The notes beneath the pieces are model-generated. The model saw only the letters and a list, made by a program, of their open reading frames with translations, was not told where the DNA came from and made no database searches. Both the position numbers and the translations under genes were made by a program. Source: Amycolatopsis keratiniphila subsp. keratiniphila (GTDB lineage: Bacteria; Actinomycetota; Actinomycetes; Mycobacteriales; Pseudonocardiaceae). Taken from it: 64,000 nucleotides of DNA. How positions within the stretch are numbered: the first letter of the stretch is position 1; each line of letters opens with the position of its first letter. The stretch lies in assembly GCF_001620365.2 (NCBI RefSeq), contig NZ_LQMT02000032.1, positions 125,077 through 189,076 on the forward strand. The letters run 5' to 3'. Below, piece by piece: positions 6,625-15,378 of the stretch.

Positions 6625-9568
6625 GTGATCTCCGTGGGAGAGCGGAGGTCGTTGGTGGTCGCGTCGCAATGCGACTCACTGAACCTTCTCTCGTTCCTCC
6701 CCGACGCGGGCCACCAGGTCTCGACGGCCCTGCTCGATCCCGAGATCGGCGGCTGCGTCCCCGCCCTCGAAGACGGTCGCGGCCTGCTCGTCGACCCGAC
6801 GATGGTCGAGCTGGACGACGCGCTGGTGGAGGCCTTCGAGCGCGCGTCGGAAGACGAGGCGACGCTCTTCCTCTCCCTCGTCGGGCACGGCGAATACGCC
6901 GACGACGACTTCTACTTCCTCACCAAGGACACCGGCCTGCCGGTGGACAGCCGCCGCTCCTTCCTGTTCGCCCAGCGGATCAAGGAACTCCTCGGCCGTC
7001 ACTCGATGCTCGACGGGCTGGTGATCCTGCTCGACACCTGCCACGCCGGCATCGGGGCGAGGCAGGCTGGCCAGCGCTGGCTGCGGATCGTCGGTGAGGC
7101 AGGCAAGCGGTTCGACCTGCTCACCGCCTCGGACGACCGTGTCGCCGCGAACGGGTGTTTCAGCCGGTCTCTGGTCTCGGTCCTGCGGACGGGGCACGCG
7201 GAGTTCGGCGAGCGCGTCCGATGCGCGGATCTCAAACGGGTGATCACCGGCCTGTGCCCGGCGCAGACCGCCGTCCACCTGGGTTTCGACGGCACCCGCG
7301 AGGTGCCCGAAGCCGATCAGGGCCTGTGGCTCGCGCTGAACTCCTCCCCCGCCTGGCGGCGTTCACCGCTGGCGGGCAACCCGGCCGCGCCCACGATCGA
7401 ACGGCTGACCGCGGGCTATCAGCCGGATCCGAAGCTCGGCGAGACCGTCGGGCATCTGCTCACCGGTGCCCGGCTGGTCGCGCTCACCGGGGAGGCCGGT
7501 GCGGGGAAGTCGACCATGCTCGCCGCGCTCGCCCGGCCTTCGGTGGCCGGATCCTATGTACCGCCCGACTTCCTGCACGCCGTGCTGTTCGCGAGCCGCG
7601 GCGACACGGCCGAGCGGATCGCGAGCGAACTCGCCCGGCAGTTGCGGCGCACCGTGCCCGGTTTCGCCGACGCCGAGCAGGCGTACCGAGCCGGTCTCGA
7701 CGACACCGGCCTGAGCGGTGCGAGCGCTTTCGATCTGGCGCTGCTCGGTCCGCTGCGGAGTCTCGCTCCACAGTGGACCGGAGCCCCCGTGCGGATCGCG
7801 ATCGACGGGCTCGACGACCTCGATCCCGATGTCCGGGACCGGCTGTGCGGTCTTCTCCGGCACCTGTCGACGGCGCCGGAACTGACCATGGTCAAGACGG
7901 TCGCGACCACGCGGGATCCGGCATGCCTTCCGCCCGCGGTCGAGATCTCCCTGGTGCCGGCCGGCGGTTTCGAGCCGCCCGCCGTCGAGCCTGCTCCCGT
8001 GGTCCGGGAACCGGAGGGAAACTGGGGCGACCAGCCCGGATACGACACCGGCTCGCCCACCGCGCCGAGGATCACCCCCGCCACGCTGATCATCGACGTC
8101 CCCGGGCAGCCGCCCGCGCACCACGAACTGTCCTTCGGGCTCACGACGCTCGGCCGCAGCAGGAACGCCGCGGTCCGGCTCGGCGACTCGCGGGTGTCGC
8201 GGCTCCACTGCAAGATCCGCTGGGACGGTACGAACGCGTGGCTGACGGACCTCGACTCCGCCAACGGCACCTTCGTCAACGGACAGCGGGTGCCGAGCGC
8301 CCGGTTGGCGCACGGTGACATGCTCCGGCTCGGCGATTCGAAGGTGACCTTCATCAGCGTGGCGCAGGAGGAGACCGACATCGAGCAGGGCACCGGTGCG
8401 GTGGCCTCGCCGCGGCCCGGGCACGCGGTCCTGCTGGAGTTGCTGGGTCTCGCCGCCTCCCGCGGGCCCATCCCGATCTCGATCCTCACCGCGGCGAGCG
8501 CGGCGGCGGGCGGTCCGGACCGGCGGGTGCGCGTCCGCGATTTCCTGGCCGGGCTCGGTGACTCGGTCAGCCGGACGCGGGCGGGCCTCGCCGACGAAAC
8601 CGTCCTGTGGACCGGAGAGCCGCCCGTTCTCTCCCCTGACGCGGCGACCCGGCTGCATGCCCGGCTGGCGGCGGCGACCTCGGAGGTGCCACTCGTGACC
8701 GGAGACGACGAGCCGACGCTGGAACAGGGCTACGCGGCGGCCACCGAGGCCGAGCACTTCTGGCTCGCCGGGCTCCGCGAAGACGCCCTCGCCGCGTTGG
8801 AGCGGCGGGCGTCCCATATCCCCGTCGAGAACCGGGAACGCTGGGCGGCTTGGGCGAACCGCGCGGCCCGGGAACTCGGCGACACCGATCGGATCACGTT
8901 GCGCTGTAAGGCACGGCAGGCGACCTGGACCGGCAAGGCGGGCGACGCGGCCGGAGCGCTCGCCCGGTTCGAAGAGCTGTTGCCGATCGCCACGGCCACC
9001 CTGTCGAGTGGCGACGAAGAGGTCTTGAGCATCCGCAACAACATCGGGCACCTCCTCGCCGAGCTCGGCCGCTTCGGCGAATCCCGGGCCGAGTTCGAAG
9101 CCCTCGTCCGGGACGCCACCCACGCCCTCGGAGCCGATCATCGCGAAACGCTGCACGCCCGGCACTTCCTCGCGGTGGCGACGGGCAAGACCGGCGACGG
9201 GGCAGAGTCCCTCCGTCTCTCCCGGGAGCTGCTGCCGCAGGCGAAACAGGCGCTGGGCGACGACGAGATCGTCAGCCACGTGCGGCACAACATCGCGTTC
9301 TGGAGCGCCGAAATCGAGCACCCCCCCCCGTTGTTTGGAGTACCGAGGGCTCCTCACCGAAGCGACGGGACGGCTGAGTGAACGGCATCCCAACGTCCTC
9401 GACCTCCGGTTCGGTCTCGCGCTCGCCCTCGCCAAGGCTGGCCAGGTCACGGAGGCGCTTTCGACATGGACCCTGCTGCTCGGCGATTCCGTCGAGGTCC
9501 GCGGCGAACGGCACGGCGAAACCCGGAAGATCCGCGAGCAGCTCGAGTACTGGGGCACGCGGGAGTGA
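6625..9568 (+). CDS. Caspase-like / P-loop NTPase / FHA / TPR multidomain protein, reading frame broken at a C9 tract
   Basis: The intact frame runs 6625-9381 (918 residues). Homology-like sequence continues in another frame to 9568, so the ancestral product was about 980 residues. Domains: caspase-like (C14/CHAT) fold at about 1-245 with dyad His88 (VGHGEYADD) and Cys139 (LLDTCHAG); P-loop NTPase at about 265-450 with Walker A GEAGAGKS (289-296) and a Walker B-like RIAIDGLDDLD; FHA domain at about 500-565 (LGRSRNAAVRLGDSRVSRLH, then NGTFVNG); and tetratricopeptide-type repeats from about 690 to the end. This is the build of STAND-type signal NTPases with a protease effector. No membrane segment is seen. 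Start GTG at 6625 lacks a good ribosome-binding site; GTG 6634, TTG 6652 and GTG 6655 are alternatives. The next gene begins three bases after the restored stop, so the set is probably cotranscribed. Confidence 0.75.
9321..9329 (+). other. Run of nine C causing a frame change in the TPR region
   Basis: Nine consecutive C follow the codons for ...AEIEH. In the upstream frame translation stops at 9381. With eight C the frame reads on through CLEYRGLLTEATGRLSERHP to 9568, continuing the TPR pattern. A sequencing or assembly error, a recent inactivating slip, phase variation or ribosomal frameshifting could each explain it. Confidence 0.85.
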
Positions 9569-9571
9569 GCG

Positions 9572-10786
9572 GTGAGCGCACTGCGGATCGCGCTCCTGAC
9601 CTACCGCGGGAATCCGCGCAGCGGCGGTCAGGGCGTGTACGTACGGCACCTGAGCCGCGAACTCGCCGCGCTGGGACATCGCGTCGAGGTGCTGTCCGGG
9701 CCTCCCTACCCGGAGGTCGATGAGGGCGTGCGGCTGACGAAGATCCCGGGCCTCGACCTGTTCGCGGAGCCGGACCCCTTCCGGACGCCGCGGCCGCGGG
9801 AGCTGCGCGATCTGCCGTCGTGGGTGGAGTTCCTCGGCATGCGCCGCGGCGGCTTCCCCGAACCGCTCGCGTTTTCCCTGCGTGCCGCGCGCCATCTCGC
9901 GAAACGCCGGGGCGAGTTCGACATCGTGCACGACAACCAGGGACTCGGCTACGGGATGCTCCACTGTGGACTGCCGACGCTCGCCACGATCCACCATCCC
10001 ATCGCGGTGGACCGGGCGCTGAAACTCGCCACCGTCACCGGCCGGGAGGCGGCGCGGGTCACACGGTGGTACGGCTTCGTGGAAATGCAGCACCGCGTCG
10101 CGCGGCGGCTGCCCGCGCTGACCGTGTCGCGGGCCTCCCGTGCGGCCATCGGCCGGGAGATGGGCGTTCCGGAGGATCGGATCCACGTCGTCCCGCTCGC
10201 CGCGGACACCCGGATCTTCCGGCCGCGGCCCGAAATCCCGCGCGTCCCCGGCCGGGTCGTGGCCACCGCGAGCGCGGACGAGCCGTTGAAGGGGCTCGAA
10301 CATCTGCTGGCGGCGTGGGACCGGATCGAAGGCGAACTGGTGATCGTCGGCAAACCGAAACCGGACGGCCCGGCGGCGCGGGCACTCGCCCGGCTCGGCC
10401 CCGGTGCCGACGTCCGTTTCGTGAGCGGGCTGACCGACGACGAGCTCGCGCGGCTGCTGTGCTCGGCCGAAATCGCTTGCATACCTTCGCTGTTCGAAGG
10501 GTTCTCGCTGCCGGCGGCCGAGGCCATGGCCTGCGGGACGCCGGTCGTCGCGACGACCGGCGGGGCGCTGCCCGAAGTCGTGGGCGACGCGGGGATCCTG
10601 GTGCCGCCGGGCGACGTCCCGGCACTCGCGGAAGCGCTCATCAAGGTTCTGGGCGACGAACATCTGCGCGCCGACCTCGCGGCCCGCGGACTGGCGGCGG
10701 CGGGGGCGCTGAGCTGGCGGCGCACCGCCGAGGAGACCGCCGCGCACTACCGGCGCGTCCTCGGCCGGGAGCGTGCCGAGTGCTGA
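9572..10786 (+). CDS. Glycosyltransferase family 4 (GT-B fold)
   Basis: 404 residues, GTG start. The N-terminal acceptor domain starts ALLTYRGNPRSGGQGVYVRH, a glycine-rich loop typical of GT4 retaining transferases. The C-terminal donor domain carries the E-x7-E motif in PSLFEGFSLPAAEAMACGTP and the usual VVATTGGALPEVVGDAG. Such enzymes transfer sugar from a nucleotide-sugar to a lipid, glycan or small molecule; neither donor nor acceptor can be told here. It starts three bases after the restored stop of the NTPase gene and overlaps the next gene by seven bases, so it is part of a coupled set with the methyltransferase and the toroid protein. Confidence 0.85.
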   Translation: MSALRIALLTYRGNPRSGGQGVYVRHLSRELAALGHRVEVLSGPPYPEVDEGVRLTKIPGLDLFAEPDPFRTPRPRELRDLPSWVEFLGMRRGGFPEPLAFSLRAARHLAKRRGEFDIVHDNQGLGYGMLHCGLPTLATIHHPIAVDRALKLATVTGREAARVTRWYGFVEMQHRVARRLPALTVSRASRAAIGREMGVPEDRIHVVPLAADTRIFRPRPEIPRVPGRVVATASADEPLKGLEHLLAAWDRIEGELVIVGKPKPDGPAARALARLGPGADVRFVSGLTDDELARLLCSAEIACIPSLFEGFSLPAAEAMACGTPVVATTGGALPEVVGDAGILVPPGDVPALAEALIKVLGDEHLRADLAARGLAAAGALSWRRTAEETAAHYRRVLGRERAEC

Positions 10787-11487
10787 CCGTCGATTTCGAC
10801 CGGTTCCCCGTCGGCCCTGGCGACCGGGTGCTCGACCTCGGCTGCGGGGACGGCCGTCACGCCTACGAGGCGTACAAACGCGGCGCGGACGTGGTCGCCG
10901 TCGACCTCGACGACACCGCGCTCAAACACGTGCGGGACATGTTCGCCAACCTGGCGGAGGCGGGCGAGGCACCCGCGGCGGCTTCGGCGCTGGCCGTCCG
11001 CGCGGACGCCCTCCGGCTCCCGTTCCCGAGCGGCTCCTTCACCCGGGTGATCGTCGCCGAGACCCTGGAACACATCCACGCCGACCGGACGGTGCTCGCG
11101 GAGGCGAGCCGCGTGCTGGCGCCGGGCGGACGGCTGGTGGCGACCGTGCCGCGCTGGTGGCCGGAGCGGATCTGCTGGCTGCTCTCGGACGCGTATCACG
11201 AGGTCGAAGGCGGGCACATCCGGATCTACCGGCGCCGCGAACTGCTCGGCAAGCTCACCGAGGCCGGGCTGCGGCCGACCGGCGGCCATCACGCGCACGC
11301 CCTGCATTCGCCGTACTGGTGGCTGAGATGCGCGGTCGGCCCCGACGAGGAGCACCGGCTTTGCGCGCTGTACCACCGGTTCCTCGTCTGGGACATCATG
11401 CGGAGCCCCCGGCCGGTGCGGTTCGCCGAATGGGCGCTGAACCCGGTGCTCGGCAAGAGCCTCGTCGTCTACGCGCGCAAACCGTGA
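10780..11487 (+). CDS. Class I SAM-dependent methyltransferase
   Basis: 235 residues with GTG start inside the 3' end of the glycosyltransferase gene (stop at 10784-10786). Motif I is VLDLGCGDGRHAYEAY, followed by the acidic VVAVDLDD and post-motif VAETLEHIHADRTVLAEASR, typical of methyltransferase domain 11/25 enzymes. The methyl acceptor is not predictable; the neighbours suggest a sugar or a glycolipid head group. The stop overlaps the next start as GTGA, giving translational coupling. Confidence 0.8.
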   Translation: MLTVDFDRFPVGPGDRVLDLGCGDGRHAYEAYKRGADVVAVDLDDTALKHVRDMFANLAEAGEAPAAASALAVRADALRLPFPSGSFTRVIVAETLEHIHADRTVLAEASRVLAPGGRLVATVPRWWPERICWLLSDAYHEVEGGHIRIYRRRELLGKLTEAGLRPTGGHHAHALHSPYWWLRCAVGPDEEHRLCALYHRFLVWDIMRSPRPVRFAEWALNPVLGKSLVVYARKP

Positions 11488-12437
11488 AGGCCACCGCCGC
11501 CGCCATCGCGGCCGTGCAGCGGCCGGACGGCGGGATCCCCTGGGAGCCCGGCGGGCACCTCGATCCGTGGAACCATCTCGAAGCCGCGATGGGACTGGAC
11601 GTCGCCGGGCTGGGAGCCGAGGCCGAAGCCGCGTACGAGTGGCTGATCCGCAACCAGCGCCCAGACGGGTCATGGGCGGCCGGTTACCGCGACGGCCGCG
11701 TCGATTTGTCCACTATGGACACGAACTTCACCGCGTACGTCGCGGTCGGGACCCGGCACCACTTCCTGCGGACCGGGGACCACGCCTGGCTGGACCGGAT
11801 GTGGCCGGTCGTGGACAAGGCCATAGACGCCGTCCTGCGGCGGCAGCAGCCGTCGGGTGCCATCTCCTGGCGCGACGATCCCGAGATCCGGCTGGTCGCG
11901 GGCTGCGCCAGCATCCATCACGCGCTGACCCAGGCGCTGGCGCTCGCGTCCGTGCGAGGGCTGGACCGTCCACAATGGCGAGTCGCGGCGCACCGGCTCC
12001 GCGCCGCCCTGCTCGGCGAGCCGGGGCTGTTCGCCGCGAAACCGCACGCGATGGATTGGTACTACCCTGTTCTGGGCTCCGTCGTCACCGGCACCGACGC
12101 GACGGAGCGGCTGGCGGCGGGCTGGGACCGGTTCGTCGAGCCCGGGCTGGGCGTGCGCTGCGTGCACCACGAGCCGTGGGCGACCGGCGGTGAGACGGCC
12201 GAACTGGCGCTCACCCTCGCCACTCGCGGCGACCGTGCCCGCGCGGGTGAACTCCTCGCGTGCCTCGCCCGGCTACGTCACGACGACGGCTCGTACTGGA
12301 CCGGCTATCAGTTCGTGGACGACGGGTTCTGGCCGGACGAGCGCACCACGTGGACCTCGGGCGCGGTCCTCCTGGCGACCGCCGCCCTCGACGGCGACCC
12401 GGCCACGTGCGACGTCTTCGGCGAGCACCGCGTTTAG
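11484..12437 (+). CDS. Alpha/alpha-toroid protein (prenyltransferase/squalene-cyclase or glycosidase-like repeats)
   Basis: 317 residues, GTG start overlapping the methyltransferase stop. Repeated QRPDGG / NQRPDGSW / LRHDDGSYWTGYQF motifs, each preceded by a helix pair, indicate an (alpha/alpha)6 barrel such as prenyltransferase/squalene-oxidase repeats or GH-type toroids. There is no DXDD cyclase motif, so a terpene cyclase is unlikely. WGPD-like aromatic and acidic residues line the repeats (DGGIPWEPGGH, GFWPDERTTWTSG). A carbohydrate-active role fits the two genes before it but is inference. The stop codon lies in the first arm of a strong inverted repeat. Confidence 0.6.
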   Translation: MKATAAAIAAVQRPDGGIPWEPGGHLDPWNHLEAAMGLDVAGLGAEAEAAYEWLIRNQRPDGSWAAGYRDGRVDLSTMDTNFTAYVAVGTRHHFLRTGDHAWLDRMWPVVDKAIDAVLRRQQPSGAISWRDDPEIRLVAGCASIHHALTQALALASVRGLDRPQWRVAAHRLRAALLGEPGLFAAKPHAMDWYYPVLGSVVTGTDATERLAAGWDRFVEPGLGVRCVHHEPWATGGETAELALTLATRGDRARAGELLACLARLRHDDGSYWTGYQFVDDGFWPDERTTWTSGAVLLATAALDGDPATCDVFGEHRV

Positions 12438-12485
12438 TCCTCTGAATGCGGTAGTTGCGTGTGCAAGGACCGCATTCAGAGGACT
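12436..12485. terminator. Inverted pair of GCATTCAG elements forming a bidirectional terminator
   Basis: AGTCCTCTGAATGCGGT (12436-12452) pairs perfectly over 17 bases with ACCGCATTCAGAGGACT (12469-12485). Each arm is itself a copy of the small GCATTCAG-AGGA-CTGAATGC hairpin. The structure sits between two convergent genes and covers the stop codon of the toroid gene. Confidence 0.75.
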
Positions 12486-12498
12486 GAATGCGGGTGGG

Positions 12499-13488
12499 TC
12501 AGGCTTCGTCTTCTTCCAGCATTTCCGGGGTGACGGCGGATTCGGTGTCCGGGATGCCTTGTTCCTTCGCCTTCTTGTCGGCCATCGCCAGCAGGCGGCG
12601 GATCCGGCCGGCGACCGCGTCCTTGGTCATCTGCGGATCGGACAGCTGGCCCAGTTCCTCCAGCGAGGCCTGCCGGTTCGACAGTCGCAGCTTGCCCGCG
12701 GCGAGCAGGTGCTCCGGGGCGGAATCGCCGAGGATGTCCAGCGCCCGCTCGACCCTGGCCGCCGCCGCGACGGCCGCGCGGGCCGAACGGCGCAGGTTCG
12801 CGTCGTCGAAGTTCGCGAGCCGGTTCGCGGTGGCGCGCACCTCGCGGCGCATCCGCCGCTCTTCCCAGGCGAGCACGCTCGTATGCGCGCCGAGCCGGGT
12901 CAGCAGGGCCCCGATCGCGTCACCGTCGCGCACCACGACCCGGTCCGCGCCGCGGACCTCGCGCGATTTGGCCTGGATGCCCATCCGCCGGGCGGCGCCG
13001 ACGAGCGCCAGCGCGGCCTCGGGGCCGGGGCAGGTGACCTCGAGCGACGACGAACGGCCGGGTTCGGTGAGCGAACCGTGCGCCAGGAACGCGCCGCGCC
13101 AGGCGGCTTCCGCGTCGGCGACGCCACCGGACACGACGGCGGCGGGCAGCCCGCGTACCGGACGGCCGCGCTGGTCGATCAGGCCGGTCTGCCGGGCGAG
13201 TCCCTCGCCGTCCTTGACCACCCGGACGACGTACCGCGTGCCCTTGCGCAATCCGCTGGAGGAAATGACGTGCACGTCGGACTGGTGTCCGTACAGTTCG
13301 TGGATCTCCTTGCGCAGCCGCCTCGCCACCGAACCGGTGTCGAGTTCGGCCTCCACCACGACGCGGCCGGCCACGATGTGCAGCCCGCCCGCGAATCGCA
13401 GCATCGACGCGACCTCCGCGCGGCGCGGGCCGATCTTGGTGATCTCCAGCCGGCTCAGCTCGTCCTTCACGGCGGCGGTCATCGCCAT
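12499..13488 (-). CDS. whiA: Sporulation transcription regulator WhiA
   Basis: 329 residues, ATG start. The N-terminal half is the LAGLIDADG-endonuclease-like fold (AEVASMLRFAGGLHI, AWRGAFLAHGSL), which has lost nuclease activity in this family. The C-terminal half is the WhiA helix-turn-helix domain (RLSNRQASLEELGQLSDPQM). In filamentous actinomycetes WhiA, with WhiB, activates cell division and chromosome segregation genes during sporulation. It is the last gene of the conserved uvrC-rapZ-yvcK-whiA run, 18 bases after yvcK. Length and order match the family. Confidence 0.95.
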   Translation of the reverse strand: MAMTAAVKDELSRLEITKIGPRRAEVASMLRFAGGLHIVAGRVVVEAELDTGSVARRLRKEIHELYGHQSDVHVISSSGLRKGTRYVVRVVKDGEGLARQTGLIDQRGRPVRGLPAAVVSGGVADAEAAWRGAFLAHGSLTEPGRSSSLEVTCPGPEAALALVGAARRMGIQAKSREVRGADRVVVRDGDAIGALLTRLGAHTSVLAWEERRMRREVRATANRLANFDDANLRRSARAAVAAAARVERALDILGDSAPEHLLAAGKLRLSNRQASLEELGQLSDPQMTKDAVAGRIRRLLAMADKKAKEQGIPDTESAVTPEMLEEDEA

Positions 13489-13506
13489 CGCTGCCCCTCC
13501 ATACCT

Positions 13507-14484
13507 TCAGCTCCTCCCCCGGTGAGACTCCAGAGCGTCTCGCATACAGCCCGCGAGCGCATCAGGATCATGCCGCCCCGTCACGACCGGGTCAGCCACC
13601 GCCCCCAGCAACGCCCGCGCGCCCAGTCTCCCGGCCGCGTCCCGCAACCGGGCTGGTGAGGGCACCGAGTCCCGGTCCGCGATGACCGCGTCCACCCGTA
13701 ATTCCGGGGCGTGTTCGAAGAGTACGTCCAAATGCTTCTCCGGCGAGAACCCCGCCGTCTCCCCCGGTTGGGGGATCAGATTGAGGATCACGACCTTCGT
13801 GGCGTCCGTTCGGAGCAACGCGTCGTGCAGATCCGGCACCAGCAGATGGGGCAGCACACTCGTGAACCACGAACCCGGGCCGAGGAACACCACGTCCGCG
13901 TCGAGCACGGCGTCGATCGCCTCGGCACAGCCGCGCGGCGGCCGATCGGCCTGCCCGGTCGGGTGCAGGCTGATCCGGTGCACCTGCCCCGGGGTCGTCG
14001 CCACCGCCACCTGACCGCGGATCCGCCGCAGCGCCTCGGGATTCTCGGCGTCCAGCCCCGAAACCTCGCCCTGGATCTCCAGCGGTTCGGGTGACATCGG
14101 CAGGACGCGCCCGGAGATGCCCATGAGCCTGCTCGCCTCGTCGAGCGCGGCGACCGGATCCCCGAGCACCTCGAACAACCCGGCCAGCAACAGGTTCCCG
14201 ACCGCGTGCCCGGCGAGCGCGCCGTCGCCGCCGAAGCGGTGCTGGAACACCTCCGCCCACAACGTCCCGCCGTCTTCGGCGGCGAACGCGGCGAAGGCCT
14301 GCCGCAGGTCGCCCGGCGGCAGCAGCCCCAGTTCCCGGCGCAGCCTGCCGGACGAGCCCCCGTCGTCCGCGACGGTGACCACGGCGGTGACCTGCGAGGT
14401 CACCCGGCGCAAGGCGGTGAGGGTGGCGTGCAGGCCGTGCCCGCCGCCCAGTGCCACCGCGCGCGGTGCGCTACTCGCGGCCAA
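13507..14484 (-). CDS. yvcK: YvcK/CofD-like gluconeogenesis factor
   Basis: 325 residues, related to the CofD fold, with ALGGGHGLHATLTALR at the N-terminus, VTVADDGGSSGRLRRELG and FLGPGSWFTSVLPHLL. YvcK/CuvA proteins bind UDP-sugars and affect cell shape and growth on gluconeogenic carbon; the mechanism is only partly known. The start overlaps the rapZ 3' end by 14 bases, so the two are coupled. The same neighbour order occurs in mycobacteria. Confidence 0.9.
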   Translation of the reverse strand: MAASSAPRAVALGGGHGLHATLTALRRVTSQVTAVVTVADDGGSSGRLRRELGLLPPGDLRQAFAAFAAEDGGTLWAEVFQHRFGGDGALAGHAVGNLLLAGLFEVLGDPVAALDEASRLMGISGRVLPMSPEPLEIQGEVSGLDAENPEALRRIRGQVAVATTPGQVHRISLHPTGQADRPPRGCAEAIDAVLDADVVFLGPGSWFTSVLPHLLVPDLHDALLRTDATKVVILNLIPQPGETAGFSPEKHLDVLFEHAPELRVDAVIADRDSVPSPARLRDAAGRLGARALLGAVADPVVTGRHDPDALAGCMRDALESHRGRS

Positions 14485-15361
14485 GGTCGCGGTGCACCAC
14501 CTTCACGGCCATACCGTCCTCATTGGACAGACGCTGGGCGAGCTCCTCGGAGATCGCGACGCTGCGGTGCTTTCCGCCGGTGCAGCCGACGGCCAGCGTC
14601 AGATACCGCTTGCCCTCGCGTTTGTAGCCCGCGCCGATCAGGCGCAGCAGCTGGTGGTAGCGGTCGAGGAACTCGTCCGCGCCCTCCTGGCTGAGCACGT
14701 AGTTGCGGACCTCGCCCTCGAGACCGGTGTGGTCGCGCAGTTCCGGGATCCAGAACGGGTTCGGCAGGAAGCGGACGTCCATCACCAGGTCGGCGTCCAT
14801 CGGCAGGCCGTACTTGTAGCCGAACGACAGCACGGTGACCCTGGTCTGCGTGCTCGCCTCGGAGCCGAAGGCGTCCTCGATCTTGGCGCGCAGGTCGTGC
14901 ACCGAAAGCGACGACGTGTCGAGCACGAGGTCGGCCTCCTCCCGCAGCGGCTCCAGGAGCGTGCGCTCGGCGGTGATGCCGTCGGCGAGCCTGCCGTCGC
15001 CCTGCATCGGGTGGCCGCGGCGGACGGCCTCGAACCGGCGCACCAGCACCGCGTCGGTGGCCTCCAGGAACAGGACGCGCGGCTTGTAGCCGCGGGCGTC
15101 GAGGTCCTTGATGACCGAGGCCAGGTCGTCGGTGAACGCGCGCGAACGCACGTCCATCACCACGGCGACCTTGGTGATCGCGCCCCGCGCCTGCGCGCCG
15201 AGCTCGACCATGGTCGCGATCAGCTCGGGCGGCAGGTTGTCCACCACGAACCAGCCCAGGTCCTCCAGGCATTTCGCGGCGGTGCTGCGGCCGGCGCCGG
15301 ACAGACCGGAAACGACCGCGACCTCCATCCCGGAACCGCGGCCTTCTTCTTGCGCACTCAC
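14471..15361 (-). CDS. rapZ: RapZ-family P-loop nucleotide-binding protein
   Basis: 296 residues from the GTG at 15361, chosen because GAAGGGA lies eight bases upstream; a longer in-frame extension runs back through uvrC and is not credible. Walker A variant GLSGAGRSTAAKCLED (about 20-35), then VVDNLPPELI, and the conserved C-terminal domain with SFGYKYGLPMDADLVMDVRF, FLPNPFW and VGCTGGKHRSVAISEEL. In E. coli RapZ is an RNase adaptor controlling GlmS; in actinomycetes the target is unclear. Starts 17 bases after uvrC. Confidence 0.92.
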   Translation of the reverse strand: MSAQEEGRGSGMEVAVVSGLSGAGRSTAAKCLEDLGWFVVDNLPPELIATMVELGAQARGAITKVAVVMDVRSRAFTDDLASVIKDLDARGYKPRVLFLEATDAVLVRRFEAVRRGHPMQGDGRLADGITAERTLLEPLREEADLVLDTSSLSVHDLRAKIEDAFGSEASTQTRVTVLSFGYKYGLPMDADLVMDVRFLPNPFWIPELRDHTGLEGEVRNYVLSQEGADEFLDRYHQLLRLIGAGYKREGKRYLTLAVGCTGGKHRSVAISEELAQRLSNEDGMAVKVVHRDLGRE

Positions 15362-15378
15362 AATGGTCCCTTCACCGA

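Noticed and set aside
9335..9568. A separate 77-residue gene after the NTPase
   Set aside because: It starts at TTG within the NTPase's TPR region, has no ribosome-binding site, and reads as a direct continuation of the TPRs after one base is removed from the C tract.
11484..12437. Terpene cyclase
   Set aside because: No DXDD or DDXXD motif; only the general toroid repeat pattern is present.
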